DNA of 64,000 bases from Lineus longissimus (GCF_910592395.1 NC_088314.1:4836001-4900000); one strand, 5' to 3'; shown: positions 51,657 through 64,000, numbered from the stretch's first letter. The notes: generated by a model from the sequence alone, not told the origin. A program made the numbers and translations.

Positions 51657-52595
51657 TTACATTTTCTTCTCCGCATATGTAGCTGACACTCTTGCTAGTC
51701 CATGTTTCGCTTCTCTTACAAATGTTTCAAGTTGGATCTTGTCGACATCACCTCCTGCTGGGTGCTGGTCAAAGTGGTCTATTCCTAACGTTTGTAGTGC
51801 TGTAAAAGGTTTGAGACAAAATAAATATAAATGATGTACTGTTTAAAAATGTATACAAAAGCATAATTTCACAAAACTCAAAATAAAATGGCTGAGTATA
51901 ATTGCGGGTTCAATCACAGTTATATCCTAATCCAGCCCTGTTAAAGATATTAAGTTATTACAGTGATAAAGTGCAGATAATTTACATCTGTTCTAGAAGT
52001 TATTTACCTTCTCTGTATTGTCGAAGGGTAATGGAACCCCGACCAGTAGGATCCAGCATCCCGAAAACCGATGTGATATTTGATTCATCAAATAAACAGG
52101 GAGGATCAATATTGGCACTTTTGGCAGTATTCAGAAGTTCCAGTCGCTCAATCAGATACTGCTTGGGATTTTCTGCAATAAGGAATAGACTTTATTAGCA
52201 ATATATGAAGAAAGAAATAACAAAATCAAAACTGAATCAATTGCTAAGCTGCATCAACAATTCTTTATGTTTCAGGAATGAAGATAGGGAGGAACACTAC
52301 AGTACACATTGCATGCAGCGCCAGCCGTGCCAGCGCCCATGCATGCCATGTGAGTGGCAAAGAAAGAGTAGGCCTAGTTATTTTTAGTGAAACTGACGAA
52401 CTGTCACACATTGAGCCTTTGATTTTGTGACTTTCCCAATCATAAAGTAAACAAATAATGCAATATACCTGGTCTAGCGTATATCAACTGTGAAGTAAGG
52501 TTATTGAAAAGATCTAGAACTTTGTGTTTTTTGAGATAATCTCGTGAATCTTGGCACCTTGGCCAGGTTTCTCTGTCAGCTGAAGTGTTCGCCAT
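51657..52595 (-). CDS. EFCAB10: EF-hand domain protein 10-like (RIIa/DPY30-like docking domain plus degenerate EF-hand)
   Basis: Three exons: 52469-52595, 52008-52172, 51657-51799, in consistent phase, giving 144 aa. The N-terminal part has a dimerisation/docking-type helix pair (YLKKHKVLDLFNNLTSQLIY, then ARPENPKQYLIERLELL), as in human EFCAB10. The central EF-hand loop DPTGRGSITLRQY has Arg at the fifth loop position, as I recall for the human protein, so calcium binding is doubtful. Function is not well established; docking domains of this kind occur in axonemal proteins. I chose MANTSADRE as the start because it precedes the conserved region; an in-frame ATG at 52688 would add 31 unconserved residues and run into the divergent promoter. 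Confidence 0.88.
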
Positions 52596-52958
52596 GTTTG
52601 TTGTCGTTGGTAACGTGGAGCTGAATTCAGTGCTGCCATCTAACAGTTGGTGGTGAAACTCAGATAAATGTTTCCAGTTTTCATACAATATCGAGCAGAA
52701 AAAGTAGTAAAATCAAACAAATTCTGCATTGAATACGAGATAACGTTGATTCACGGGCAGAAATCTATAATTTTTGCCCTGCAAAAGGGACACTCACTAA
52801 TTTACAACGGGTGATTGGGATCGTTGAGACATGTGTTACATCTAAAACTGGTGTAACAAATCAGAGCAGCAAAATGGCTTCTAAGTTCAAGAAAATGTGA
52901 TTGTTTTGTAAAAAAACCTCTACTGAGGCAGTTTTGTTGATAAAATATCTGTTAAATT
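52596..52958. promoter_or_regulatory. Bidirectional promoter between EFCAB10 and the zinc-finger gene
   Basis: Only 363 bp separate the two outward-facing start codons, so both promoters and 5' UTRs must share this stretch. No TATA box is evident. Confidence 0.6.
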
Positions 52959-55776
52959 ATGGCTAACGTTGAAGAGGACAATTCGGCGGCCCTGGTGACC
53001 TTTAAATCCCAGGTATACATCTTGTAGTTGGCATGAAAAGCGTGATTTTTTGTGGAAAACACTTGCATACCAAATAACCAATGCCACAGTCTCGGCACAG
53101 TGCAGGCTGCTGACTGCCGGGGAGGGGGTTGGAGGTGGTGCCTAGTATAGGCCTAGTAATGACTATAGTGGGATGAAGAATTCTTGACTTCATAAATCAT
53201 TTTTTGCAGGTTGCAGTCAGTATTAAGATGGTTCCTCAGATGTCTAAAGATCAGCAGTCCCAGGCTTGGCAATTCTGGCAAGAGGTTTCAAAACATCTTC
53301 ATAAAATAATCATTGGTGCATTAGGACATTCTTCTGAAAAAACAATCTTGGGGACAGATGAGTGTGTTGATGAACAAACCGATCCGGAGACTGTATTGGT
53401 GTCTGTTAACAATGACTTGAGCACAGAAACATGTATTGTTTCAAAACCCCAAAGTCAGCCCTTGAGATCAATTGGAATGGAAACGGAAATTGAGAAGTCG
53501 CAATCAATTGAAGGTCTCAGTGTTGTTTTATCAAATGAACTGAACAGTATTGACACCATTATGCCTGGTATTGGCCAAGTTGAAAAGATGACTGACTCTA
53601 GTGTGAAGGAAATCAACATTGTAATTGAAGCTAGTTCTTTGGAATCACATACTCGTGATATGTATGAGACTGTGATTGTTCAACCTCCTAAGAGAGAAAA
53701 ACGTCCAACAAAGACTAAATCTGGTGCCGAGAGTGGGAGGGTTAAAAGGAATAAAGCCACCAAGACTTTGAGCAGGCCTACTGCCAAAGCCAAATCGGAG
53801 GGTAAAATAAAAGTTGCTCGGGGAAAGAAAGGTGCCAATTTACAAGCGAATGCTATTTCTAGTCAAGGTGAACAAGAGGGGAACAGTGTCCTTGCTGCCA
53901 TTCATGAGGCTAATAAAACTTTAAAGGTTGGAACAGCTGAAGTCAGCGAAACTATGGACTGCGAGTCATCGGACAATGACGAGGAGAATCCTGTGACTGG
54001 AAAAGTCTCCAAAAAGAATTTGGGGAGCCAGGGACGAAGTGCATGTGAATATTGTGGAAAGACCTTTTCAAACAACTCTGGTCTGCATGGTAAGTTTTAA
54101 CCACTCTGCACTGGCACATTTTGTGACATATTGTTGAAGTTACGGTTGACCATTGTCTGGTGCAATGTGGTCATGAAACCATACAGTCAAATGCATGGCC
54201 CAGTGCACCTATATTTTGCTCAACATCCTTGATTCCTTAAAAAGTCATAAATCTTTAAAAGGTCTGTGTACAGCTTAAAATTGATTTGATTTGATTCATT
54301 TTAATTTCAGTCCATCTACGTGTCCACACAGGAGAGAAACCATACTTGTGTTCAATCTGTAATAAGGGCTTCACCACAAAATGTAACGTTAGACGTCACG
54401 AGGCGACGCATGCTGGCCTCAAGCCATTTCAGTGTGAAGAATGCCAGAAATACTTCACTGAGAAGAAAAGCCTTAAAGTTCATATGCGTATTCATACAGG
54501 AGAAAGACCATATAGGTGAGTAGAACTATGTAAGATCCACTGGAAAATCTATATTTTCATGTTAAGACGTTGTCAAAACTTTAAGAAAGTAGCGTGGAGT
54601 TATCAATCCCCTTTCTTGTTGGCAGGTGTGACGTTTGTGGCCGAACCTTTGCCCAAGTGGGAATCCTCCGAACTCACATGCACCTTCATACAGGCTTCAA
54701 GGGTCACTTGTGTGACCACTGTGGGAAGTCCTTTAGGCAGAAGACCAACCTGCGTAGTCACTTGCTGCGCCACGCCAACAAACGTCAGTTCAAGTGCGAG
54801 ACTTGCCCGGCTTCATTCATTTGTGCAGGTAATATCAAGAGGGATGACTGCTATTTCTGTTCCTTTTGGGAAAAACAAATGTGGCCTGCATACTTTTGCT
54901 GAGTTTCTCGAAAATTTCTGTGTGTCCAACAGCCAAACTGGGATGAATCGTCACAAACTAACATTAAATGCTCTTGAAACTGATTAGGCAAACCTGTGAT
55001 TTGTCTAGAATGTTCAAATTCTGCAGCAACAGGTCAGCACCACAGTGACCCACAAATTAATTGAAAATGTGTTCTTTTCATTTGGTCCTGATGAATTTAC
55101 TGTATTTCTTCTCTCTATTTCAGCTGATTTAAAGCGTCACTGCCAGAAACACACTGGGGAAAGGCCATTCTTGTGTTGGTTGTGCCCAAAGACATTCACC
55201 CGACTTCAATATCTTAAGGAGCATATCAATCAGCACACAGGAAGCAAACCGTATTGTTGTAAAAAATGTAACGCAGCTTTCCCAGACTTATCGTCGGTGC
55301 ATAAACATATGAAGAAAGAACACAACTTGAAAAAGCAGCCTCCCGCACGGAGTCTGACGGTTGCTGCAGATGAGGGTGTGTTGAGACCAAAACTTTTCTC
55401 GGAACCGTTCTATGTGCAGATTACGGACGGAAGCCCAATAGAGCCTGGAACTCTAGTCACTGTTACTGATGCGTCTGGATTGCCGACGCAGCAAAAGGAT
55501 TTTGCCTTGGCTGATACGGCATATGCTTCTGAGGAACAGGAAGTTAAATTGTCTGTGATGAATATTACCCAGCCACCTAGCTCGCAAACATTTGAGAGTA
55601 CCACAAATACGGATATTATGTATCTACCTATACAAGATGTGGCAAAAACCGAGATAGTTTATGACAATTCTGATATGGTTGCTAGTGATGTGACAGTTGA
55701 TTTCTCGGCAATCAGTTTGTTGGCGTCGGCTTCTGCTCAAGCCGATCCTGCTACAGAGATTCAAAATGATTTCTAG
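52959..55776 (+). CDS. C2H2 zinc-finger protein with eight fingers
   Basis: Probable DNA-binding nuclear protein. Five exons: 52959-53012, 53210-54089, 54311-54515, 54626-54828, 55124-55776; phases agree and give 664 aa. Residues 1-300 lack a known domain; within them lies a basic segment (KREKRPTKTKSG, VARGKKGA) that looks like a nuclear signal and weak AT-hook. Fingers run in tandem from about residue 298: CEYCGKTF, CSICNKGF, CEECQKYF, CDVCGRTF, CDHCGKSF, CETCPASF, CWLCPKTF, CKKCNAAF, several joined by TGEKPY/TGERPF linkers. A 150-residue acidic/Ser-Thr-rich C-terminal tail follows, possibly an activation region. No BTB, ZAD or KRAB domain is seen. Introns split the sixth finger and the first, so the finger array is not a single-exon expansion. 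Orthology is not assigned. Confidence 0.93.
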
Positions 55777-55888
55777 AGACGGAATCATACCTTTTCTCAA
55801 AGGTCTGCACAGCTGATATTAGATTATGAAGTGAAGAGTTTTATTGTCTTGAGCTGCATGAGGTTAAACTGAATACAAGGATCAAAGA

Positions 55889-55894
55889 AATAAA
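55889..55894 (+). terminator. Likely poly(A) signal of the zinc-finger gene
   Basis: AATAAA 112 nt after the stop codon, just before the satellite region begins. Confidence 0.6.
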
Positions 55895-56689
55895 ATTGCT
55901 GTTCGGCTCTCCAACTATTTTTTATCCGTTTTTGGAGCTGGCTTCATGTCTCATCAGGTCTCGCAACTTGCCTAATACATGTCACATCCTCTGCCTTAGT
56001 CCAATCTAGCTAAAGTGTCCAGCGACCAAATCTGACCTGACTGCTCCATCGTCTTGCCAACATGGTGAGTGAGATAAGACAGTCACAACCTGATTAAATT
56101 GGACATGGTGATGTTGCCAAGTTGCCAACACATTGAGACAGTCACAACCAGACCGAATCGGCCAACGCAGCACCACCGTCTTGTCAACACAGTGAGAGAG
56201 TTGAGACAGTCACAACCAGACCGAATCGGGCATCGCAGCACCACCGTCATGTCAACATAGTGAGAGAGTTGAGACAGTCGCAACCAGACCGAATCGGGCC
56301 TCGCAGCACCACCGTTTTGTCAACACAGTGAGAGAGTTGAGACAGTCACAACCAGACCGAATCGGCCCTCGCAGCACCGCCGTCTTGTCAACACAGTGAC
56401 AGAGTTGAGACAGTCACAACCAGACCGAATCGAGCGTGGCAGCTCCGCCGTCTGCTACATAAGAAGAAAGGGAGTTGAGACAGTCACAACCAGACTGAAT
56501 TGGATCTGACACCGCCAGCGTATCCTGCTCATCAACTCTTTCACTGTGTCGCCAACACGGTTGTTTAGCCATGTTCCCCCTGGTCTAGCTGAAGTAGTCT
56601 CACCATGAGAATGCCATACGCGGGGAAAGGGGACATAGCTGCTGCAAACGGTTACTTTTACAACCGAGACCCTTTACAGTCGCTCAGTT

Positions 56690-56707
56690 GAGTCCGCAGG
56701 AGGACTC
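56690..56707. repeat. 18-bp inverted repeat in satellite insert, copy 1
   Basis: GAGTCC, six bases, GGACTC. It sits at the same place in the higher-order unit as the longer palindrome at 58005. Confidence 0.7.
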
Positions 56708-58004
56708 TAGAATCTCCGCCAACGATGAAGCCGTCCAGTACACCTACATTGTGCAAATGCCCAGCTATCTGCATGTAGCAATAGCATGTCAGTCCGCAGT
56801 CCCAAATGCCGGCTTCCTTTAGCTACTGATAGAAAAACTAGTAAACTGGACACAACTATGTGCAGGCAGCAAGCCATCAGAATAGGATTGAATTCTTGAT
56901 GCGACAGTCACAATTTCACCGAATCGAACTTGGACACTCCACCGTCTTACCAACACGGTGGGAGAGATGAGACAGTCACAATCAAACCGAATCGGGCTGG
57001 AAGGCCCACCGCGTACTGCTTACTCAATTAGAGATATGAGGCCTAGGAGTACAAGGTCTCGTTGAGAAAGTCACTACTAGACGGAATCGGACCTGGCAGC
57101 TGGTTTTGCCAACACGGTGAAGCGATTAGACAGTCACAACCGGACTAAAAGGGGACCTGGCAGCCCACGACGAGACAAAATATAGTTGCATACAAAAACG
57201 GGACTAAATGGAACCTTGTAGAGCGCCACCGTGTGGCCAACACGATGAGAGAGTTGAGACATTCACAGCCAAGCCGAATTGTCCACTGCAGCCCCATCGC
57301 TTTGACTTTTGGTCGGAGTCGAGACAGTCACCATCAGACCGATTGGGACCACCGTCTTTCCGAATGGTGTGAGAGATGAGACCATAACCCGAACAACCAC
57401 TTCGAATCTTGCCCATATACGGTCGGAGCCAAGACAGTCGCACACCGAATCGGACGTGGCCGCTCCACCGTGTTGCTAAACCGATGGGAGAGATCAGACC
57501 GTGACTATTTGACCGAATTGGACCTAGAAGCTCCGCCGTGTTGCCCACACGGTGAAAGAGTCGAGACAGTAACCACCAGGCCGAATTGGCTTTGACTGTG
57601 CCATTTCTTGCCCATTCGAAGACAGTCACAGTCGGACAGAAAGCTGCTCTATCTTGTTGTAAACACGGTGTGAGAGACAGTCGCAACCGGTGGTGCTCAA
57701 CCGTCTTGCCAACATAGTGAGAAATATGAGATAGCCAGAGTCAAATTTAATCGGAACTTGCAGTATCACCAACTTGCCAACACGCTGAGACAGTCGAGAC
57801 AGTAATCGGGAAGCCGTCTTGTCCATATGAGGTGAGAGTTGAGACAGTCACAGCCAGACCAAGTTACACCTCGGCGTGCCACCATACTGCCCATGCTGGA
57901 ACTTTCTCAACAATCTCACCGTGTCGGACAGCCAGTAGTCTCACCGTGAGAATGCCTCAGGCAGACGAAGTAGACATGGCTGATATACAACTTTGGAACC
58001 TGTC

Positions 58005-58024
58005 AGAGTCTGCAGGCAGACTCT
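58005..58024. repeat. 20-bp inverted repeat in satellite insert, copy 2
   Basis: Perfect 9-bp arms AGAGTCTGC and GCAGACTCT separated by AG. Confidence 0.8.
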
Positions 58025-58190
58025 AGGATCTCTCCATGCGTCGATCCTTTCCATGTGGAACGATGCGTACCCACACGGTGATCGAGAGGGACACTCACAA
58101 CCAGGCCGAGTCGGCTCTGACAGCGCCATCGTCTTGCCAATACGGTGAGAGTCGAGAGAATCACAACTAGACCGAGTACCCCGCCACCCA

Positions 58191-61100
58191 ACATGATCAG
58201 ATAACCAGCTAATGGAGGGCAGAATACTAGAAGTATTACACATGTACGGAAGCTACAACTGGGTCATTTATTCTCCGAAATTGAACCCTGGGAAACCAAG
58301 AATAAAGAAACAACTCTATTTTTTACCATAACACACTTTATCTTAAATAGAATATAACATATTTTCTGGTTGGGATATTGTCTTTGTGCCTACCTGGTTG
58401 CGAGACAGCCTGATTGTGCCGATAAGCCTGTTGTGCCATAAGACCTGGTAGCCTCGATGGCTAACTGGTGATGAAGGTGTTTGTGACATTGTCTCTGAGA
58501 ATATGGACCATCTGCAATAAGCCACCCTGAGCTTCAGGAACCTTCACTCGACACTTATCGAGCTTATTTGAGGGGGGGGGGGGGGGGGCATACAACTGAC
58601 CCTGTATTGGCCTGCAATAGTTGAGTCGGGAGACTTGGCCCCACAATAAGCCTAGTGATATGTTTTTTGTCATACGTAAAAGGTCTTGCCACATTCCTTT
58701 ATCGGTATATTCGCAGGACCTGAACTCCTGCTACACTTGACAGGTGTAACAGTTATCGTTGTCCCCCGAGAATTTTTTTCGACTCTATCGCTCGATGACT
58801 AATTTAGGTGCATGAATATATAGACAATGACCTATGATTAAAAGCGTTTAAATTTTCGTTCTTATAGAAAAAATTCTGTCACACCGACAAGGCTAGCCTC
58901 CGCACAGCGCGCCTGCCGAGTAAACTACCACCAGTGGCACATGATTTCTTCCAGAATGTGCCCTTGAGGCCGGTTTGTTGTGGCGTCGTTCCCCTCTGCA
59001 TTTGATTGCTCCTCGAAGGCCCTTGAATGGACGGCTTTCTGAGCAACAATCAAAACACGGACAAACGACTCTTTGATGATGGTCCTCCCTTCCTGTCTCT
59101 ATCCCCCAATCTTGAGATTCTCGATCACTTGACGACCTGGTTGACGACTTGGCTCCCGAGGCAATCCATTAGTCATAATAATCATGATCTTCCTATGAAC
59201 ATGTACGATGCCGATCTACTGCAGCCGGAGTGTATTGGCCGGTCCGAAGACGACTGTGTCAAAGGACAAAAGTCTTTCGGTGGTAAAAAAGTGACGGTTG
59301 CACGGTCTGATTATCACGTTTGTGTCAACTTTCGTTGCTGGCGGGTACATGGTGAAAAACGCTTGCCCAGCGTTATAATAAGTTGCATTCTGGAAGTTTA
59401 CAAAAGCGGCGTCTAGATTGTAAAACATATTTTTTAGCTTTTTCGAATTCGTCAGATGCTTGAGTATAATGGGATCAAAAATGAGGAAAAGAGTCATCAA
59501 TAGAGTCAGCGTTTTTTGATAGAATCAGCGCTTTTCGGAGTATTTTTCGCGTCTGTAGCTTTCAAGGGGGAGTATATCTATAGGCATGAACTAGGGGTAG
59601 AACTGGTAATCGACAATCTTGACTCATGCACAGTTAGGGGACTGGGTTGAATTAGATTCAGCGCCTGCTGCCTGTAGTCTTCCTTTAACCCACCTTCTTC
59701 AATCCGCCGACCCTATACCTCATCAAATACACTCAAACGCAGCGCATTCGGCCTCTCCGTCAACTCTAGAGACTCTCTTATCTGGGTTGACAACAGCTTC
59801 TCGCAGTGATCTACACACGGTCATACCGATGGTGCATAGCAAATGAGGCACATCAAGGGAGTCCAGTGGTTCTTACTGGCTCACCAACATCCTTGTCTGA
59901 AAGAGCAAATGGTAACGGGTAAGGCAATGGTGGGGAAAAGTGGTTCTGACTTTGCTTGAAACGCATGGAACGCGGTGTTTTGGGCATATCAAATACATCT
60001 GAGACACAAACCCGTTTTCGCATTGGACACTACGTTCGAGACACTTTCAGAATGGTTGTGACATTGGCTTCGGTTGCAAAGTTTTGGCTGTGACATGATA
60101 ATTTGACCAAAAAAACCTAAAAGTTACATCCGAGTGTTTTAGGATGGGAGAATATTTATGACTCGAAGTGACTGATTAACGGTTCAGCACAGAGCGAACA
60201 ACAATGCATTGTTTAATCGCTCAGTGTACCAATTTGTACAATATTTACTCAGGCCCTGTCCCGTAGAACAGTAGGACTGGATTTTAAGAACGGTGTATGT
60301 AAGTGATTCGAGCGACGGGTTGTAGCCGGGATTGCAGTCGTATGGCATACAGAAAAAAACGTTGCTTAACGAATAATTGTTACATACAGTTTGCATCGAT
60401 ACATCAAAGGCCAGGTGATTGTGACAGACCCAGGAATGGTAACACCTCGACGTGGGCTCGGTGTGGATATAATGGTTACATCGGGGTTCATGTGTTCCAC
60501 CCAAGACGTGAGGCCATCCTCGACGGAAACCGCGCGAACAGAAAGCCCTAAAGGTGCGGGTGGACAATGATGTTGGTTACTACATGTCTTTACTAGCGTG
60601 AACCAGAGACTATAAGAATATAATAGTAACATGATATAAAAGATATATAAAATAATAGAAAGACACTGTCTGAACCCGATATAAATCGACTTCACCGTTT
60701 TGTACCGTTTTAGAAAGTTTTGTCTTTCATATGTTGTATGTGCCTAAATATGTCACAACCTAGAAATCTCCCACGTTTGGACAAAGCATATATAGTTTTG
60801 ATGTGTCCTTAGTTATAGGTTTGATATGTCCTGCTGGTTCGTGCATTCTTTGTGTTCTAACCTAGTCTGTCCTGATATAGTTAGACTGTGATTCAGTTCG
60901 ATAGAACAGCATGGTAGCTACGGGACCACAGCAATCCAACAAAAGCAGACGACAGCTGACAAACCATGCCATCAGCCCTTTCAAAGGATTCCAGGGGAAC
61001 CATCAGAGTCATTCATGACATTGAGAATGCTGTGTCGTCTGATAGGGATTTAACTTCAACCTAAATTGACCAGAAACAGCTGTGCAATATCATAAGGAGG

Positions 61101-64000
61101 TAATATTAATGATCTTGATGGGTTGAGTTCAGACGAAATTTTATATATCGTCTGTGTGTTTTTGAATAGTTGATTGTGATGCGAGGGCAGGTGATGGGCT
61201 GTTGACAGGTGTAGCCAACCATGCCTTGCCCTCCAATGACTTCAAAATGTTCAGAACCGGCAAAAGAGAAAGCTTGGTATGAAAAGATATTAAGCACGAA
61301 TTGCTAATATTTGTATTGATGTTGTACGCGCTTGTATCAGGGGACAATTTCATGGGTTTTTTCTCTCTATTTTACATACAATTTTGGTGCATGGAACTCT
61401 TACAATGTAAAATTTGTTCAAGTGAGCCTATAATACAGACAGAGTGATGAATATAACACATTGTGTAGCGCCTCAGTTATCATTTGAGTGGCTAGGGAAT
61501 GCGACTCGAGGCAAGTAGAGCTACCTGTTGAAACGGCGACAGCATATCTAGCCGTATGGCTTTACAATGTACATGTATCATAATCCGGATGACATCACCA
61601 CAACCACAAAAAGACACAGAGTACATCCATTTTCATCGCTCAACTGCCCCGAAAGTGCCCTATAAACCTATGGCAACGCGTTATTTGCTTGGACCAATCT
61701 TGGGAGAAAGGTCTATAGTCTAGCATCACGGACTCATGCTTATCTGGTCAGTCCCTAAATGTATTGTTATCAGGTCTATATGGGTGCATAAAACCTATAC
61801 AGATACTGAAATATCAAAATGAAAAAGGATGCTGGCCCATTATATGACCAGTGCTTTGTAGACGCCGCCGGTTGACGCCTTTGGGAAAGGTTTATTCAAT
61901 CACTTTGTGCCGCGTCACCTAGTTACCGGATTTGAAAAAGAAACTATAACTTGTTCTCAAAATGAAGACTCATAAAAACATGACAAACCAATGAAAGGCA
62001 TGTTCTGGCTATGAGTGAATGTAAAACTATCAGTGTCCCTTTCTTACATTATATGTCTTTGTCCTCCATGGCCGGGTTAAGTACTGTAAAAACTCTTACC
62101 TGGGCACCGCGTGTTGAAAGGACAGATTCTGAGGACAACTGTCTTATAATCCCTTCAGGCTTGAAAAGGCATAAGAGAGTTGAGATCAGGGACTTATTAC
62201 GGATCCTTATATATATATACGGATAGAAATGTACACAAAATTCGTCCTCCGTTTACAGAGTTTTGCCGTATACGTACAGAGACCCTTGATACGACGGTAG
62301 ATCGGTATGCCGATTATAAATGATATCACCAATAAGATGACTGTAATAAACCTAAACTAATACATGCATTGTCAGCTGAGAGTCGGTGGCAGCATTGCAA
62401 TATCATGAATAAGTGGATTATTTGATTAATTCACCGAATGAGATTTAAAAGAAAGATGATGCAACTAAACAGAAACGGGGTCGGAGGATGGTTTTTTTTG
62501 TCACGTGTTATGATAACGCCGAAAAGTGCGCACCGGTATAAGAATTTGACCAATTTGAATGGAATGCCAGATAAGCAGTCGATACTATACCAATTAAAAT
62601 GTCACAACCAACTTGTTGGCGAAATCGACACTTGAGCCCTTTATTCCGTGTCATTACCTTGACACATCAAGAGCAAAACATTGATTATTGTCCACTTACC
62701 CGTCTCCATGATATTCCATCCATCAAGTTATCGTCTGCGAACCTTTCGTCTGCTGCGCGTCCAGTAGCAACAGATTCTGCACCAGCAGACGTGCCACGTC
62801 GTTTGGTGCGCGGACCCTCCCATTTCAATTGCATTTGCCTGATCTGATATTAGATAGCTTTTATAAACTAAATATGAAAAGCTAACACCAGCATTCGGCT
62901 TTTTATGGACGAGTCTATGAAGGGGTGGTGGAGTTGGGGACAAATATGATGAGTCCGTTTTTTTCTGTGTAACTTTTTTTATAAGAGAAGTTGTGAGTTT
63001 TTTTCACAATAATCACTGTTGCTCATCACATATCCTTTCTTGGTTGGTTACTTTTTGCCGAAAATATTGCAAAATATCGAAAATTTTACACTATTGACCC
63101 CCCCGATCACGAATAAACTCGTCAATAAGCTGTTGTTGAAGATATTCCACATGTTGCGCGGATTTATTGTGAAGATTCACAATTGATACAGTCCATGTCA
63201 TTGTGGTCATTGTCAGGATGTTTTCAAAGGACGCTTTAATGGACGGACGCAACGTATTAATAGCCCGCACAAATGTTGGTTGGATCGCCGCTCGCCAATT
63301 GTAAAACCAGACACGGAATTAATAATGAAATATTGGATACTATACTATCAAATTGGGGTCTCATATCGCACCAATACGCAGTATGGGTCCCTCTTACCGC
63401 AGTGAGAATGCACTAATGACGTATGATACACATACTAGTATAATAATCTTTCGTGTACTAAGTTTGGGCGACCATTTGTATCAGTAATTATTAGGTTCAC
63501 TTCACACTTTTTAATTCAAATTGAAGTGGGCGAAGTATTTTTACAACAGATGAATGATATATGCATACAATGTACTTTTGGACTCCGTATACACGTATCT
63601 ATTTAAATTGTACTTCTTCAGTTATGATCATTTAGACCATGTATCTAACATTATATACTTACTTTCAGCATATAATGGACAATGAAAGACGCTTTTTCAG
63701 GGGGACATTCAAGACTACAATTAGATTCGAGAGTTAGTCGCTAATCCTTAAGTTTGACGACAAAACTGAAAGATGAATGTAAACACAAAAATTAAAAACG
63801 CAGCAGCCAGCGAAAAATGAATTTGTTATCTTATATATTAACTTGATATATGATATACGATACACCAGCAATGAGAGGGTAACGTAAGCTTAATTGAGAA
63901 AGATAGTACAACAAAGCGCAGGAGAACATTGACATCAGTTTAATTGTAAGGAGGGGGTGCCATTCTTGCTGCTGCTATAAGGTGTTACACGATTCCATAG
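58191..64000. other. Gene-poor right end
   Basis: Nearly 6 kb with no recognised gene. The longest plus-strand frame is 59027-59416 (129 codons, MDGFLSNNQNTDK..., ending GV). It could be a first exon of a gene lying to the right or left, but shows no domain, and no splice partner was identified. A minus-strand frame around 60184-60695 also lacks motifs. No mobile-element protein, terminal repeat or RNA gene was recognised. Confidence 0.5.
58572..58588. repeat. Poly-G run
   Basis: About 17 consecutive G in intergenic DNA right of the satellite. Confidence 0.9.

Larger units (their letters stand above)
56060..58190. repeat. Degenerate ~68-bp satellite with higher-order repeat
   Basis: A unit of the form GAGACAGTCACAACCAGACC, GAATCGG, a variable CGCAGCACCACCGTC stretch, then TTGTCAACACAGTGAGAGAG recurs. 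GACAGTC falls at 56136, 56204, 56273, 56341, 56408 and 56478 (spacing 67-70 bp). The left part is homogeneous, and further right copies are diverged and interrupted. Unrelated inserts at about 56600-56710 and about 57925-58025 resemble each other (GTAGTCTCACC(A/G)TGAGAATGCC), giving a higher-order period near 1.33 kb. Reading frames across the array are chance products of the repeat. Confidence 0.88.

Noticed and set aside
54559-54987. 142-codon plus-strand frame overlapping zinc-finger exon 4
   Set aside because: It is the out-of-phase shadow of the true finger frame, which carries the CxxC...HxxxH pattern.
57204-57686. 160-codon minus-strand frame in the satellite
   Set aside because: It is an accident of the repeated unit; the frame repeats the satellite and has no gene-like properties.

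Overview
This window is nuclear DNA from a bilaterian invertebrate. Its genes are split into many short exons with GT/AG introns, intergenic DNA is AT-rich, and minisatellites are common. The gene content (a ciliary IFT-A subunit, an invertebrate-type TRPV channel, leukotriene A4 hydrolase, POT1, TSR2) fits a marine invertebrate, perhaps a lophotrochozoan. The sequence alone does not fix the phylum. Exon boundaries below were built by hand from reading frame, splice consensus and remembered homologues, and every join was checked for codon phase.

Layout, left to right. (1) 1-12375, minus: IFT122, from its start codon to within roughly the last hundred or so residues, which lie off the left edge. 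(2) 13682-18040, minus: a POT1-like telomere protein, 716 aa. It has a novel-looking ~410-residue basic/Ser-rich N-terminus, two OB folds, and no C-terminal (TPP1-binding) half. (3) 20146-22297, plus: TSR2, the ribosomal protein eS26 escortin, 194 aa. (4) 23968-26760, minus: a small secreted Ig + FN3 protein, 212 aa. (5) 27874-43116, minus: a TRPV channel, 1053 aa. (6) 44363-50909, plus: leukotriene A4 hydrolase/aminopeptidase, 619 aa. (7) 51355-52595, minus: EFCAB10-like protein, 144 aa. (8) 52959-55894, plus: an eight-finger C2H2 zinc-finger protein, 664 aa. (9) About 56060-58190: a degenerate ~68-bp satellite with higher-order structure. (10) 58.2-64 kb: no recognisable gene.

The most striking observation is in the TRPV gene. 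The exon encoding the end of S4, the S4-S5 linker and most of S5 is present in three diverged tandem copies. Each copy is exactly 110 nt, enters in phase 2 and leaves in phase 1, so exactly one copy must be used to keep the frame. This is the signature of a mutually exclusive exon cluster that would give one channel three gating modules. Other notable points are the rearranged POT1 architecture, a 51-nt exon plus 12-nt microexon in IFT122, a stop-containing cassette exon in the TRPV tail, a Phe in place of the suicide-inactivation Tyr in LTA4H, and several homogeneous tandem repeats.

The genes do not form one pathway. Neighbouring pairs are arranged head-to-head (TRPV/LTA4H; EFCAB10/zinc finger, start codons 364 bp apart) or tail-to-tail (TSR2/Ig-FN3; LTA4H/EFCAB10), as is usual for a compact invertebrate locus. 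IFT122, EFCAB10 and an OSM-9/Inactive-type TRPV all have plausible ciliary roles, but nothing in the sequence shows co-regulation.
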